The translations under genes and the position numbers were made by a program. Positions 34,505 through 43,632 of a stretch of DNA of 64,000 nucleotides are shown piece by piece. The stretch comes from Streptomyces termitum (lineage in GTDB: Bacteria > Actinomycetota > Actinomycetes > Streptomycetales > Streptomycetaceae). The stretch covers positions 124,001 to 188,000 of the forward strand of contig NZ_BMUL01000009.1 in NCBI RefSeq assembly GCF_014650175.1. The letters run 5' to 3'. How positions within the stretch are numbered: position 1 is the stretch's first letter; each line of letters begins with the position of its first letter. A model generated the notes under the pieces. It saw only the letters and a list, made by a program, of their open reading frames with translations, searched no databases and was not told the DNA's origin.

Positions 34505-34841
34505 GGATCACCGCCTCCAGTAGGTCGCGGTCGGGGAAGGCCGCGACGGGCACAGGTGCAATCGCCTCGACGTGTCCGTCGTCGACGAGCTGGGACAGCA
34601 GGACGGTGACGACGCTGAACGGAAGGCTGAGGTAGGCCGACACCTCGGCCACCGAGAGCGGGTAGTGGCACATCGTGAGGATGGCCGCCTGCTCGGGCTG
34701 CATCGACGGATCCGGCGCGGATCGCGTCGCGATGAGGGTGACGAGGTCGAAGGTCTTGGCCGAGGACCCCGTGCCGCCCGTGATGACGTAGAGCGGTACG
34801 GGAGTTCCCTCGTCCCAGGGCGAGGAGTGCTCCGAGGTCAC
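34485..34841 (-). CDS. cvnC: Conservon 2 DUF742 protein (CvnC)
   Basis: This 118-residue DUF742 protein has PLYVITGGTG, QAAILTMCHYPLSVAEVSAY and the C-terminal DLLEAVIHGLRRL. GTG 34841 overlaps the cvnB stop (GTGA). An ATG two bases upstream is out of frame. Confidence 0.9.
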   Translation of the reverse strand: MTSEHSSPWDEGTPVPLYVITGGTGSSAKTFDLVTLIATRSAPDPSMQPEQAAILTMCHYPLSVAEVSAYLSLPFSVVTVLLSQLVDDGHVEAIAPVPVAAFPDRDLLEAVIHGLRRL

Positions 34842-35245
34842 ATCGCCTGCCGGACGTCTTCACGCGGGGGACTGGTCATGTGCCGGCCGATCCTGACCAC
34901 CAGCGTCCGCATCCGGTCGCCGAGCAGCCCCGCGTCGACCTCCTCGTCGGCGAGGACCGCGAGGTACGCCCCCGGTCCCGCCGCCATCAGCGAGAAGTAC
35001 CCGCCGTCGGCCTCGATGCCGACCATGTGGGTCGAGCCGTCGCCGTGCGGGAACATCTTGGCGATGGCCCGCGCCAGGCTCTGGATGCCGGAACAGGCCG
35101 CGGCGATCGCGTCGGCGGTGTCGGAGGCGGTGTTCGCCTGGCCGATGCACAGACCGTCCGAGGAGAGGACGACCACGTGCCGCACGTGGGGGACGCCGCC
35201 CACGAGCTCCGTGAGCATCCAGTCGATGTTGGGCAGTGGCTGCAT
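34838..35245 (-). CDS. cvnB: Conservon 2 Roadblock/LC7 protein (CvnB)
   Basis: This 135-residue Roadblock protein has IDWMLTELVGGVPHVRHVVV, SSDGLCIG and ACSGIQSLARAIAKMF. ATG 35245 is chosen because GAGG lies nine bases upstream. An in-frame ATG at 35260 has no ribosome site and would overlap cvnA. The cvnA TAA is separated by one base from the start. Confidence 0.9.
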   Translation of the reverse strand: MQPLPNIDWMLTELVGGVPHVRHVVVLSSDGLCIGQANTASDTADAIAAACSGIQSLARAIAKMFPHGDGSTHMVGIEADGGYFSLMAAGPGAYLAVLADEEVDAGLLGDRMRTLVVRIGRHMTSPPREDVRQAM

Positions 35246-35246
35246 G

Positions 35247-36839
35247 TTATTCGACCTCATCAGACGGATCGCTGTACGAAGGGGAGGAGGTGGTGCCGGT
35301 GCGCTTCTCACCGTTGAACGCCTCCCACATGAGCCCTGGTTGGCGGGTGGGGGTCCGGCGGGTGGGGGCGGCGGGCTCGGGGCCGGTGCGGACCACCGGC
35401 GTCGGGACGGGTGATTCCCGGCGCCGGCGGGGCAGGCCGTTGAGCGTCGTCCCGAGGTCGGGGCCGGCGAAGGGGTCGAGGACGGCCTCGGACACGGGCG
35501 AGGGTAGGAGGACCGGTGCCGGCGGCGCCGGCGGTACGGGCGGCGGCGGGGGCACGGGGGCCGGGGCGGGCGCCGGGGCCGGCGGGGGCACCGACGAGGG
35601 CGCGGGGAAGGGCCGGGACGGGACGCCCGCCCGCTTCCTGGGGGGCTCGGGGGTTCGCACGACGGGCTTCTCCACCGTGGTGATCAGGCGCCGGGGCACG
35701 AGGATGACCGCGCGCACGCCGCCGTAGGCGGAGGTGCGGAGGTCGACCTCGCAGCCGTGCTCGCGTGCGAGCCGGGCCACCACGGGCAGGCCGAGCTGCG
35801 TCACTTCGCCGACTCCCGCGAGGAAGGTGCCCGAGGAGGCCTCCGTCATGACGCGGGAGATGCGCTGGCGGACCTCCTCGGTGAGTCCGACGCCGCGGTC
35901 CTCGATCTCGATAGCGATGCCGGAGGGCACCTCGATCGCGCTCACCTCGACGGGGGTGTGCGGCGGGGAGAACGACGTGGCGTTGTCGAGGAGCTCGGCG
36001 AGCAGGTGGATGAGCGGCTCGGCGCCGGGGCCGATCACCGCCGCCTCGGTGACCGACTGGAGCTTCACGCGCGGGTAGTCGACGATGCGGGACATGGCGC
36101 CCCGGAGGACGTCGTAGAGGGGGATGGCCTTGGACCACTGCCGTCCGGGGCGGGCGTCGCCGAGGACCGCGATGCTGGCCGCGAGGCGGCCGATGAGCGC
36201 GTTGCGGTGGTCGATGTCCTGGAGGCCGCGGGCGAGCACCAGGTCCGTGCCGTGGACGATCTGCATCGTCCGCAGGTCCTTGGTGAGCTGGTGGACGATG
36301 GCCTGGACGCGGCGGGCGACGGCGACGAGGGCGCGCTGGGAGGAGTCGCGGGTGTTCTCCTCGGCCTCCACGGCCTGGAGGAGGGTCCGCAGGGCGCCGC
36401 GCAGCGCGTCGGCGAACTCGTCGTCGAGGTGGTCGCCGAAGGAGACCGAGTGCATGATCTCCGAGGAGGGGTCGCCCTTCTGGAGCCGGGCGACGGCCGC
36501 CGGCAGCAGTTCCTCGGCCATCCACACGGCGGTGGTGCGCTGGTCGGCCAGGCGGCCGAGCAGCGCGGCCTCGCGCCGGGCGTGGGACTCGCGGGCCTCG
36601 GCCGAGCCCCGGACGTGCCGGGCGGCCTCGGCCGTCCGGGTCAGGCGCACGGCGACGGCGGCGCTGCCGAGGGTGAGGGAGACCGCCGCGAAGCCGTACC
36701 AGGCGACCGGTGTCCGTATCTGCGCGGGTGCGAAGACGAGCCCTATGGCGAAGAGTCCGGCCAGAACCCCTGGCGGGATGAGCCATACCGGGGCCCCCGC
36801 ACCGGGCCGGGCTCTGGAAGGTGAACCTGCGCGAACCAT
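35247..36839 (-). CDS. cvnA: Conservon 2 sensor histidine kinase-like protein (CvnA)
   Basis: This 530-residue sensor has two membrane segments (about 18-39 and 44-66), a coiled-coil linker, LQDIDHRNALIGRLAASIAV with the conserved Asp-His, and the HATPase N-box ELLDNATSFSPP. A long Pro/Ala-rich tail (about 390-470) follows. ATG 36839 has GAGGG nine bases upstream; a TTG precedes it directly. The sensing part exposed outside must be very short. Confidence 0.9.
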   Translation of the reverse strand: MVRAGSPSRARPGAGAPVWLIPPGVLAGLFAIGLVFAPAQIRTPVAWYGFAAVSLTLGSAAVAVRLTRTAEAARHVRGSAEARESHARREAALLGRLADQRTTAVWMAEELLPAAVARLQKGDPSSEIMHSVSFGDHLDDEFADALRGALRTLLQAVEAEENTRDSSQRALVAVARRVQAIVHQLTKDLRTMQIVHGTDLVLARGLQDIDHRNALIGRLAASIAVLGDARPGRQWSKAIPLYDVLRGAMSRIVDYPRVKLQSVTEAAVIGPGAEPLIHLLAELLDNATSFSPPHTPVEVSAIEVPSGIAIEIEDRGVGLTEEVRQRISRVMTEASSGTFLAGVGEVTQLGLPVVARLAREHGCEVDLRTSAYGGVRAVILVPRRLITTVEKPVVRTPEPPRKRAGVPSRPFPAPSSVPPPAPAPAPAPVPPPPPVPPAPPAPVLLPSPVSEAVLDPFAGPDLGTTLNGLPRRRRESPVPTPVVRTGPEPAAPTRRTPTRQPGLMWEAFNGEKRTGTTSSPSYSDPSDEVE

Positions 36840-37288
36840 CAACGGTGTCCCTCAACGGTCGGGAAACGAACGGACTGAAAGTGGTGCGGCGCGCCGAGGG
36901 GAGGCGAAAGGCGGCGATCGACCGCACCGCACGCCGTGTCCCGTCGGCGCCTGCTCCAGCGTTCATGACTCGCTGTGAGCGGCACAACACATCTGCGGAG
37001 CATAGTCAGTTCGGGATTGGTGTGTGCCGTCCCTGGAAGGAAGGCTTCTATCGATCAATTCGAAGCCATAAAGGGACTGAATTGCGCACCGAAAATGACA
37101 TCAAGTGATCGGGGTGCGTGACGTCTGCCCGTAAACGTGAAGGGAGGGGGGATGTCGCCGGTCCGGTACGGACCAGGTTTCCGACATCCCCCCTCCGGTG
37201 AGGGAAGTACGTTCCGAACGTGCGTACGGCATGTGCCCCTGAAGGCTTGCTCACGCAAAGTGATGTTCGGGCCGTTGCTCTTGGAGTG
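36840..37288. other. Intergenic region between conservon 2 and the SWIM gene
   Basis: This 449-bp region holds the conservon 2 promoter toward its left and a nested palindrome at 37144-37195 toward its right. GGCTTC and GAAGCC form a small inverted repeat near 37044-37068. No gene is seen; short open frames lack motifs. Confidence 0.5.
37144..37195. terminator. Nested palindrome, likely terminator of the SNF2-SWIM operon
   Basis: GAGGGGGGATGTCG (37144-37157) pairs perfectly with 37182-37195. Inside, GGTCCG-GTA-CGGACC (37160-37174) forms a second hairpin. The structure is about 95 bp beyond the SWIM gene stop, the right side for a terminator, although a cruciform operator is possible. Confidence 0.6.
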
Positions 37289-38608
37289 CTATCCGGCCTC
37301 CGCCGTCTCCGCCGCCGTGAAGGCCGCCGCCGGATCGCGGTCCGCCGGACCCGCCGGCCGCCACTCGTCCCCGACCCGGCGGTACGGCCACCAGCGGCCG
37401 TCCTCGCCGAGCCGCAGCTGCACCCCCGCGTCCCCGGCCGTCCAGCACGCCCCGGACCGCGCCAGCTTCGGCGCCTCGCCCTCGTCCCAGGCCGCCGCGA
37501 GCCGCGTCCCCGCCCGGGCCAGGGCCTCCCCGTCCGGGACCCACTCCCCGTCCAGGACGGCGAGGGCCGGGGCGCCGCCCCACCGCCACGCGCGCACGGC
37601 CGCGTCCAGACCGGCCCGCGACCGGCCGGTGCGGGCGGCGAGCCGGGCCGCGACCCACGACGGCGGCCCGCCGGCCGCGAGCCGTACCGCGTCCTGCCCG
37701 ACCGACGGCTCCGCCGCCTCCCCGGCCCGGCCGGCGAGGAGCTCCACGAGCAGCCGGTGGGCGCGGGCCGCCGCGTCCGCCGCCAGGAATTCGAGCGCGG
37801 CCGGCTCGACCCCCGGATCCGGGTCGGTCTCCGTGTCCAGCGACGGCGGCTCGCCGGGCTCGGCCACCGGCACCGGCACCGCGGGCAGCGGCGGCAGGAT
37901 GCCGCACAGCGCGTACGCCTCCGCCGCCGACACCCCCGCCGGACCGGCCTCCCCGCCGTCCGCCGCCCCGGCCGGGCCCTCCGCCGGGGCCAGACCGGCG
38001 GCGCGCGCCGCGCTGCGGGCCTGGAGCGCGTCCACCACGGCCCGCTGCCCCCGCCCCCGCATCAGCAGCAGCACGAACGGGTCCTCGTCGAGGAGCCGCG
38101 CCACCTGGTGGCAGAGCGCCGTCGTGTGCGGGCAGTGGTCCCACGCCTCGCAGCCGCACTCCGGCTCCAGGTCGCCGATGCCCGGCAGCAGCTCCACACC
38201 GACCGCCGCCGCGTCCTCCACCAGGTGCGGCGGCACCTCGTGGTCGAGGAGCGCCGCGATGTGGCCCGCGCTGCCGGCCGCCAGGTCGAGCAGCCGGTCC
38301 CACTCCTCGTCCGCGAGGACGCGCACCAGCACGTCGCTGCGGTGCGCGGTGCCGTCCCGGCCCTGCACCACGGCGGTGATCCGGCCCGGCCGCACCGACA
38401 CCGCGCCGACCGCCCCGGCCCGCGCGTGCCGCCGGCCCTCCTTCACCTGCTGCCCGTCGAGCGCCGTGTCCTCCAGGGCCTTCAGCCACGCCCGGCCCCA
38501 CCAGGTCCGGGTGAAGGCCCCGCCCCGCACGGGCGGCAGCGCCGCGAAGGTCAGCTCCCCGTCGCCGCCGCCCGATCCGGCCCCGCCGCCGGTCCAGTAT
38601 CCGCTCAT
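37289..38608 (-). CDS. SWIM zinc-finger protein
   Basis: This 439-residue protein begins MSGYWTGGGAGSGGGDGELTF and has a SWIM zinc finger, CGCEAWDHCPHTTALCHQVA (CxCx-n-CxH), near residue 190. GGAFTRTWWGRAWLKALED is the typical N-terminal block of SWIM partners of SNF2 helicases. ATG 38608 overlaps the helicase stop (ATGA). SWIM fingers bind DNA or protein; the pair probably acts in DNA repair or remodelling, which is inferred. Confidence 0.88.
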   Translation of the reverse strand: MSGYWTGGGAGSGGGDGELTFAALPPVRGGAFTRTWWGRAWLKALEDTALDGQQVKEGRRHARAGAVGAVSVRPGRITAVVQGRDGTAHRSDVLVRVLADEEWDRLLDLAAGSAGHIAALLDHEVPPHLVEDAAAVGVELLPGIGDLEPECGCEAWDHCPHTTALCHQVARLLDEDPFVLLLMRGRGQRAVVDALQARSAARAAGLAPAEGPAGAADGGEAGPAGVSAAEAYALCGILPPLPAVPVPVAEPGEPPSLDTETDPDPGVEPAALEFLAADAAARAHRLLVELLAGRAGEAAEPSVGQDAVRLAAGGPPSWVAARLAARTGRSRAGLDAAVRAWRWGGAPALAVLDGEWVPDGEALARAGTRLAAAWDEGEAPKLARSGACWTAGDAGVQLRLGEDGRWWPYRRVGDEWRPAGPADRDPAAAFTAAETAEAG

Positions 38609-41598
38609 CGTCCGTCTCCGTCCCCGCGCAGCCGCACCAGCTCCGCCAGCTCCGCGTCGGTCAGCCCGGTCAGTTCCGCCGGCGCGTCGCCGGACGTGCC
38701 GAGCACCGCGTCGGCCAGTTCCCGCTTGCGGTCGAGCATCGCCGCGATCCGGTCCTCGACCGTCCCCTCGGCGACGATCCGGTGCACCTGCACCGGCCGC
38801 GTCTGCCCGATCCGGTACGCCCGGTCGGTCGCCTGCGCCTCCACCGCCGGGTTCCACCAGCGGTCGTAGTGCACCACGTGCTCGGCCCGGGTGAGGTTGA
38901 GGCCCGTCCCCGCCGCCTTCAGCGACAGCAGGAAGACCGGCACCTCACCGGCCTGGAAGCGGGCGACCATCGCCTCCCGCTCCGCCACCGGCGTCCCGCC
39001 GTGCAGGAAGCGGGTGCGCACCCCGCGCGCCGCCAGGTGGGCCTCCAGGAGGCGGCCCATCTCCACGTACTGGGTGAAGACCAGGGTGCTCGCCCCCTCG
39101 GCGAGGATCGTGTCCAGCAGCTCGTCGAGGAGTTCGAGCTTCCCCGAGCGGCCCGCGATCCGGGGCCGCTCCTCCTTGAGGTACTGGGCGGGGTGGTTGC
39201 AGATCTGCTTGAGCGAGGTCAGCAGCTTCACCACCAGGCCGCGCCGCGCCATGCCCTCGGCCTCCGCGATGGCCAGCAGGTTCTCCCGCACCACCGCCTC
39301 GTACAGCCCGGCCTGCTCCGGCGTCAGGGAGACGGCCCGGTCGGTCTCGGTCTTCGGCGGCAGCTCGGGCGCGATCCCCGGGTCGGACTTGCGGCGGCGC
39401 AGCAGGAACGGCCGGACGAGCGCCCCGAGCCGTTCGGCGGCGGCCGGGTCCGTGCCGCCCTCCACGGCGGCGGCGTACCGGCGGCGGAAGGCGCCGAGCC
39501 CGCCGAGCAGCCCCGGCGTCGTCCAGTCGAGGATGGCCCACAGCTCGGAGAGGTTGTTCTCCACCGGGGTCCCGGAGAGCGCCACGCGCGCGCGTGCCCC
39601 GATGGTCCGCAGCTGCCGGGCCGTCGCCGAGTACGGGTTCTTCACGTGCTGGGCCTCGTCCGCCACCAGCAGCCCCCACGGCCGGGCGGCGAGCCGACCG
39701 GCGTCCAGCCGCATGGTGCCGTACGTGGTGAGGACGACGTCCCCGGCCGCGAGCCCGTCGAGGTCGCGGGCGGTGCCGTGGAAGCGGCGCACGCGCGTGC
39801 CGGGCGCGAACCGCTCGAACTCCCGCTGCCAGTTGCCCATCAGGGAGGTCGGGCAGACGACGAGCGTCGGCCCGGCGGTGCCCGGCTCGCCCTGCCGGTG
39901 CAGGTGGAGCGCGATCAGGGTGATGGTCTTGCCCAGGCCCATGTCGTCGGCCAGGCAGCCGCCGAGACCGAGCGAGGTCATCCGGTGCAGCCAGTTCAGG
40001 CCGCGCAGCTGGTAGTCGCGGAGGGTGGCGGCGAGCGCGGCGGGCTGCGGCACCTCCCGGACGCCGCCCTCCGGGTCGGCGAGCCGCTCGCGCAGCCGCT
40101 TCAGGGCGCCGGTGGCGACCACCTCGACCGTCCGGCCGTCCACCTCCGTCGTCCCGGTGAGGACGGCGGCGAGCGCGTCCACCGGTGACACCTTGCGGTC
40201 CTGCCGCCGCCGGACGGCCAGCACCTCGGCGGGATCGACCAGGACCCAGCGGTCGCGGAGCCGGACGAGCGGCCGGCCGGCCTCGGCGAGCCGGTCCAGC
40301 TCGGCCCGGGTCAGCTCCTGGTCGCCCACGGAGAAGCGCCAGTTGAAGGCGAGCAGCGCGTCGGCGGAGAGGAAGGAGGGCAGACCGCCACCGCCGCCCT
40401 CCTCGCCGCCGTTCCCGTCGCCGGGCCCGCCGCCGTCTTTGCCGGTGGTCGCGCCGCCGTTCCCGTACGGCGGGTCCGCGTCGGCCGGGCCGACCACCGC
40501 GCGCGCGGTCAGCCGGTCCGTCAGCTCGCGCGGCCAGTGCACCCGCATGCCGGTCGCGGCCAGCGCGCGGGCGGCCGGGCCGAGCAGCTCCACGACCTCC
40601 TCGTCGGCCAGGTCCACGCTGTCCGGCACGGCCGCCGCCAGCAGCGGGGCCAGCGGCGGCCAGGCGCGGGCGGCCCGCCGCAGCGCGAGCAGCGCGTCCA
40701 TCCGGGCCCGGGGCCCGAAGGCCGCGGGGCCGGTGCCGGACCAGGCCCCGGCCGCGTCCACGACCGCCGCCGGGTCGGCCGCCGTGTGCAGCTGGAGCAC
40801 CGCGCGGAAGCCCGGCGCCTCCTCCGCCCCGGCGGGGGGACCGGTCAGCTCCAGACGGAGCGAGAGCCGTACGCCCGCGTCGTGACCGGCCGCCAGATCG
40901 GCCGCCCACGGCCGCTGTTCGGGTACGGCACGCGGTTCCTCGGCGGCGAAGGCGGGGCCGCCGGCCGCGATCGGGGCGGCGGGGGTACGGGGCAGGGTGT
41001 CGGCGACGGCGTCGAGGAAGGCGCGCAGCAGCGCCTCCGGCTCGGGCAGCAGCGGGTCCCCGGCGGCGTCGTCCTCGTCGTCCCCGTCGGTCGCGCCGTC
41101 CGTGTCCAGCGGGACCGCGTGCGCGGTGGGAGGCATCGACGCGGCCAGCGTCCGCAGCCGGTCCAGCTCCTCGGGGCCCAGCGGCCCGGCCCGCCAGGCG
41201 TCGTACCCGCCGGGCGTCACCCCGGGCAGCAGCAGCCCGCGCGCCACGAGGTCCAGCGCCAGGAGCACCGCACCGCCCCAGAACGCGGCGGCCGGGTCGG
41301 CGTCGCCGGAGAGCCGGGCGCGGGCGAGGAGCGGCAGGGCGTCCCGTACGGAGAGGGAGAGCGCGGGGACGGAGACGGGCTGGAGGTCGGCCTCGTCCAC
41401 CACCGTCAGCTCGTCCGGCACCGCTCCGGCCGGTCCCGGTTCGGGCAGCGGCTCGTCCTCGGGCGACCAGAGGAAGAAGCGCCCGGTGCGCGGCGGATCG
41501 GCGGGCAGGAAGACGGCGGCGGGCACGGGGGAGGGCGTGGCGGAACACGCGGGGGAGGGCTCGGGGGTCGGGCGAGAGGATCCGGGCGACGACGTCAA
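38605..41598 (-). CDS. SNF2-family DEAD/DEAH-box helicase
   Basis: This is a roughly 997-residue SWI2/SNF2 ATPase. Residues in the second half show DDMGLGKTITLIALHLH (motif I), VADEAQHVKNP (II), LSGTPVENNLSELW (III), and the helicase C-terminal QATDRAYRIGQTRPV (VI). The N-terminal 450 residues are the bacterial SNF2-associated region. A TTG at 41598 is preferred because GAGGA lies six bases before it; an in-frame TTG at 41610 has no ribosome site. It is translationally coupled to the SWIM gene. ATP-dependent DNA translocation in repair is the usual role. Confidence 0.9.
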   Translation of the reverse strand: MTSSPGSSRPTPEPSPACSATPSPVPAAVFLPADPPRTGRFFLWSPEDEPLPEPGPAGAVPDELTVVDEADLQPVSVPALSLSVRDALPLLARARLSGDADPAAAFWGGAVLLALDLVARGLLLPGVTPGGYDAWRAGPLGPEELDRLRTLAASMPPTAHAVPLDTDGATDGDDEDDAAGDPLLPEPEALLRAFLDAVADTLPRTPAAPIAAGGPAFAAEEPRAVPEQRPWAADLAAGHDAGVRLSLRLELTGPPAGAEEAPGFRAVLQLHTAADPAAVVDAAGAWSGTGPAAFGPRARMDALLALRRAARAWPPLAPLLAAAVPDSVDLADEEVVELLGPAARALAATGMRVHWPRELTDRLTARAVVGPADADPPYGNGGATTGKDGGGPGDGNGGEEGGGGGLPSFLSADALLAFNWRFSVGDQELTRAELDRLAEAGRPLVRLRDRWVLVDPAEVLAVRRRQDRKVSPVDALAAVLTGTTEVDGRTVEVVATGALKRLRERLADPEGGVREVPQPAALAATLRDYQLRGLNWLHRMTSLGLGGCLADDMGLGKTITLIALHLHRQGEPGTAGPTLVVCPTSLMGNWQREFERFAPGTRVRRFHGTARDLDGLAAGDVVLTTYGTMRLDAGRLAARPWGLLVADEAQHVKNPYSATARQLRTIGARARVALSGTPVENNLSELWAILDWTTPGLLGGLGAFRRRYAAAVEGGTDPAAAERLGALVRPFLLRRRKSDPGIAPELPPKTETDRAVSLTPEQAGLYEAVVRENLLAIAEAEGMARRGLVVKLLTSLKQICNHPAQYLKEERPRIAGRSGKLELLDELLDTILAEGASTLVFTQYVEMGRLLEAHLAARGVRTRFLHGGTPVAEREAMVARFQAGEVPVFLLSLKAAGTGLNLTRAEHVVHYDRWWNPAVEAQATDRAYRIGQTRPVQVHRIVAEGTVEDRIAAMLDRKRELADAVLGTSGDAPAELTGLTDAELAELVRLRGDGDGR

Positions 41599-41930
41599 CG
41601 CATTCCTCAAATTTGACTACCTGGAAGACGGAGCGGCCGACCTTACCCCAACGACGGCGTGGAATGCGCACATCCGGGCGTGACGGCCGACACATGTGCA
41701 GCCGGAGCGCCGGCCGTGCGCGGGGCGGCCGGCCCGGACGGAGGAGGACCGGCCCGGACGGAGGACCCGCCCGGTAGGGAACACCCCACCCCCCGTCCGG
41801 GGGCGCCCCCGCTCCGGGGCGGGTGGTGACGCCATGGTTCCGGACCGTCACCCCTTCCTACCGTGGGAACCGCCGCCGCCCCTCGTCGCGGACGGCCGTC
41901 CGTCCACCTCGCAGAAGCCGGAGCCCGCCC
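41599..41930. promoter_or_regulatory. Divergent intergenic region with a short tandem repeat
   Basis: This 332-bp spacer lies between the helicase and desaturase genes. GGCCCGGACGGAGGA is repeated around 41730-41744 and 41751-41765. The helicase 5' end has an AT-rich patch (CAAATTTGACTAC, 41608-41620) suited to a promoter. No gene is recognised. Confidence 0.4.
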
Positions 41931-43028
41931 ATGCCCCAGGCCACCCTCCTCACCCCCGCCGCCCCGGCGGCGGCGCCCGCCGCACGGCCCCGGGGCGGCA
42001 GCGAGTTCACCCCGCTCCTGCGCACGGTGAAGGGCCAGGGGCTCCTCGGCCACCGCCCCGGCTGGTACGCCCGGGACATCGCCCTCACCCTCCTCGGCTT
42101 CGCCGCCGTCGCCGCCTGCCTCCTCCTGGCCGGCCCCACCTGGTGGGCGCTCCCGCTCGCCGTACCGCTCGCCCTGCTCTCCGCCCGCGCCGCCTTCACC
42201 GCCCACGACGCCGGACACGCCCAGATCACCCCGAACCGCCGCGCGGGCCGCGCGATCCAGCTCGTCCACGCCAACCTCCTCCTCGGCATGAGCCGCGAAT
42301 GGTGGAACGACAAGCACAACCGCCACCACGCCCACCCCAACCACCTCGACAAGGACCCCGACGTCGCCGCCGACATCCTGGTCTTCGCCGAGCACCAGAC
42401 CACGGGCCGCACCGGACTGAGCGGCCTCCTCACCCGCCACCAGGCCCTGCTGTTCTTCCCGCTGACCACCCTGGAGGGCCTCGCCCTCAAGCTGTACGGC
42501 GTGCGGGCCCTGCTCGCGAAGGACGGCCCCTACCGCACCCGGCGCGAGCGCCTCACCGAGGGCGCCCTGCTCGCCGCCCACGCCGCCGGGTACGCCGCGC
42601 TGCTCCTGACCGCCCTCACCCCCGCCCAGGCCCTGGTCCTCGCCCTGCTCCACCAGATGCTGTTCGGCGTCCACCTCGGCCTGGCCTTCGCCCCCAACCA
42701 CAAGGGCATGGACCGGCCCGACGAGCACGAGGACGGCGACAGCTGGGGCCACCTCCGCCGCCAGGTCCTGACCTCCCGCAACATCCGGGGCGGCGCCCTC
42801 ACCGACTGGTTCCTCGGCGGCCTCAACTACCAGGTCGAGCACCACCTCTTCCCCTCCATGCCCCGCCCCCACCTGCGGCTCGCCCAGCCCGCCGTCCGCG
42901 CGCACTGCCGGGCGCTGGGCGTCCCGTACACGGAGACCGGCTTCGTCGACTCCTACCGGCAGGCGCTCGGCCACCTCCACGAGGTGGGCGCCCCCCTCCG
43001 CGCGGAGCGCGCCGGACGCCAGGAGTAG
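41931..43028 (+). CDS. Fatty acid desaturase (membrane di-iron)
   Basis: This 365-residue desaturase has the three His boxes HDAGH, HNRHHAHPN and QVEHHLFP. Hydrophobic stretches flank them (about 55-90 and 190-220). ATG 41931 with GGAG eight bases upstream is preferred over a longer Arg-rich frame. It introduces a double bond into acyl chains and probably needs ferredoxin or a similar donor. It adjusts membrane fluidity in related bacteria; here that is inferred. Confidence 0.92.
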   Translation: MPQATLLTPAAPAAAPAARPRGGSEFTPLLRTVKGQGLLGHRPGWYARDIALTLLGFAAVAACLLLAGPTWWALPLAVPLALLSARAAFTAHDAGHAQITPNRRAGRAIQLVHANLLLGMSREWWNDKHNRHHAHPNHLDKDPDVAADILVFAEHQTTGRTGLSGLLTRHQALLFFPLTTLEGLALKLYGVRALLAKDGPYRTRRERLTEGALLAAHAAGYAALLLTALTPAQALVLALLHQMLFGVHLGLAFAPNHKGMDRPDEHEDGDSWGHLRRQVLTSRNIRGGALTDWFLGGLNYQVEHHLFPSMPRPHLRLAQPAVRAHCRALGVPYTETGFVDSYRQALGHLHEVGAPLRAERAGRQE

Positions 43029-43034
43029 GGTCGG

Positions 43035-43058
43035 ACGCGTTCTCGAACGCGTTCTCGA
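43035..43058. repeat. Two tandem copies of ACGCGTTCTCGA
   Basis: The 12-mer ACGCGTTCTCGA occurs at 43035-43046 and again at 43047-43058 with no spacer, 15 bp before the MOSC start. It might be an operator or part of the promoter. Confidence 0.7.
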
Positions 43059-43073
43059 TCACTGGGGGACCCC

Positions 43074-43619
43074 ATGGGCGACGGCACCGTCACCACCGTC
43101 AGCAGCAACGGCGTCTACTCCTTCACCAAGCCCAACCGCGAGGCCATCACCCTCCTCGCCGGACTCGGCGTCGAGGGCGACGTCCACGCGGGCGTCACGG
43201 TCAAGCACCGCTCCCGCGTCGCCCAGGACCCGACGCTGCCCAACCTCCGGCAGGTCCACCTCATCCACGCCGAACTCTTCGAGGAGGTCGCCGCCGCCGG
43301 CTTCGAGGTGGCCCCCGGCGACCTCGGCGAGAACGTCACCACCCGGGGCGTCGACCTGCTCGCCCTCTCCACCGGCACCCGCCTCCACCTCGGCGCCGAG
43401 GCCGTCGTCGAGGTCACCGGGCTGCGCAACCCCTGCGCGCAGATCGACGGCTTTTGCCACGGCCTGCTCAAGGAGGTCGTCGGCCGCGACGAGAACGGCG
43501 GGATCGTCCGCAAGGCCGGGATCATGGGCATCGTCCTGACCGGCGGCGAGGTGCGGCCCGGCGACCCGATCCGGATCGAGGCACCGGCCGGGCCGCACCG
43601 CCCCCTGGAGCGCGTCTGA
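43074..43619 (+). CDS. MOSC-domain protein
   Basis: This 181-residue MOSC protein has GVEGDVHAGVTVKHRSRV, QVHLIHAELFEEV, PGDLGENVTTRG and the conserved Cys in LRNPCAQID. MOSC proteins bind molybdenum or sulfur-carrier partners through that Cys and include YiiM-type hydroxylaminopurine reductases. ATG 43074 is the first in frame. It is convergent with the tannase-like gene, 13 bp apart. Confidence 0.9.
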   Translation: MGDGTVTTVSSNGVYSFTKPNREAITLLAGLGVEGDVHAGVTVKHRSRVAQDPTLPNLRQVHLIHAELFEEVAAAGFEVAPGDLGENVTTRGVDLLALSTGTRLHLGAEAVVEVTGLRNPCAQIDGFCHGLLKEVVGRDENGGIVRKAGIMGIVLTGGEVRPGDPIRIEAPAGPHRPLERV

Positions 43620-43632
43620 CCGCGCGGGCCCC

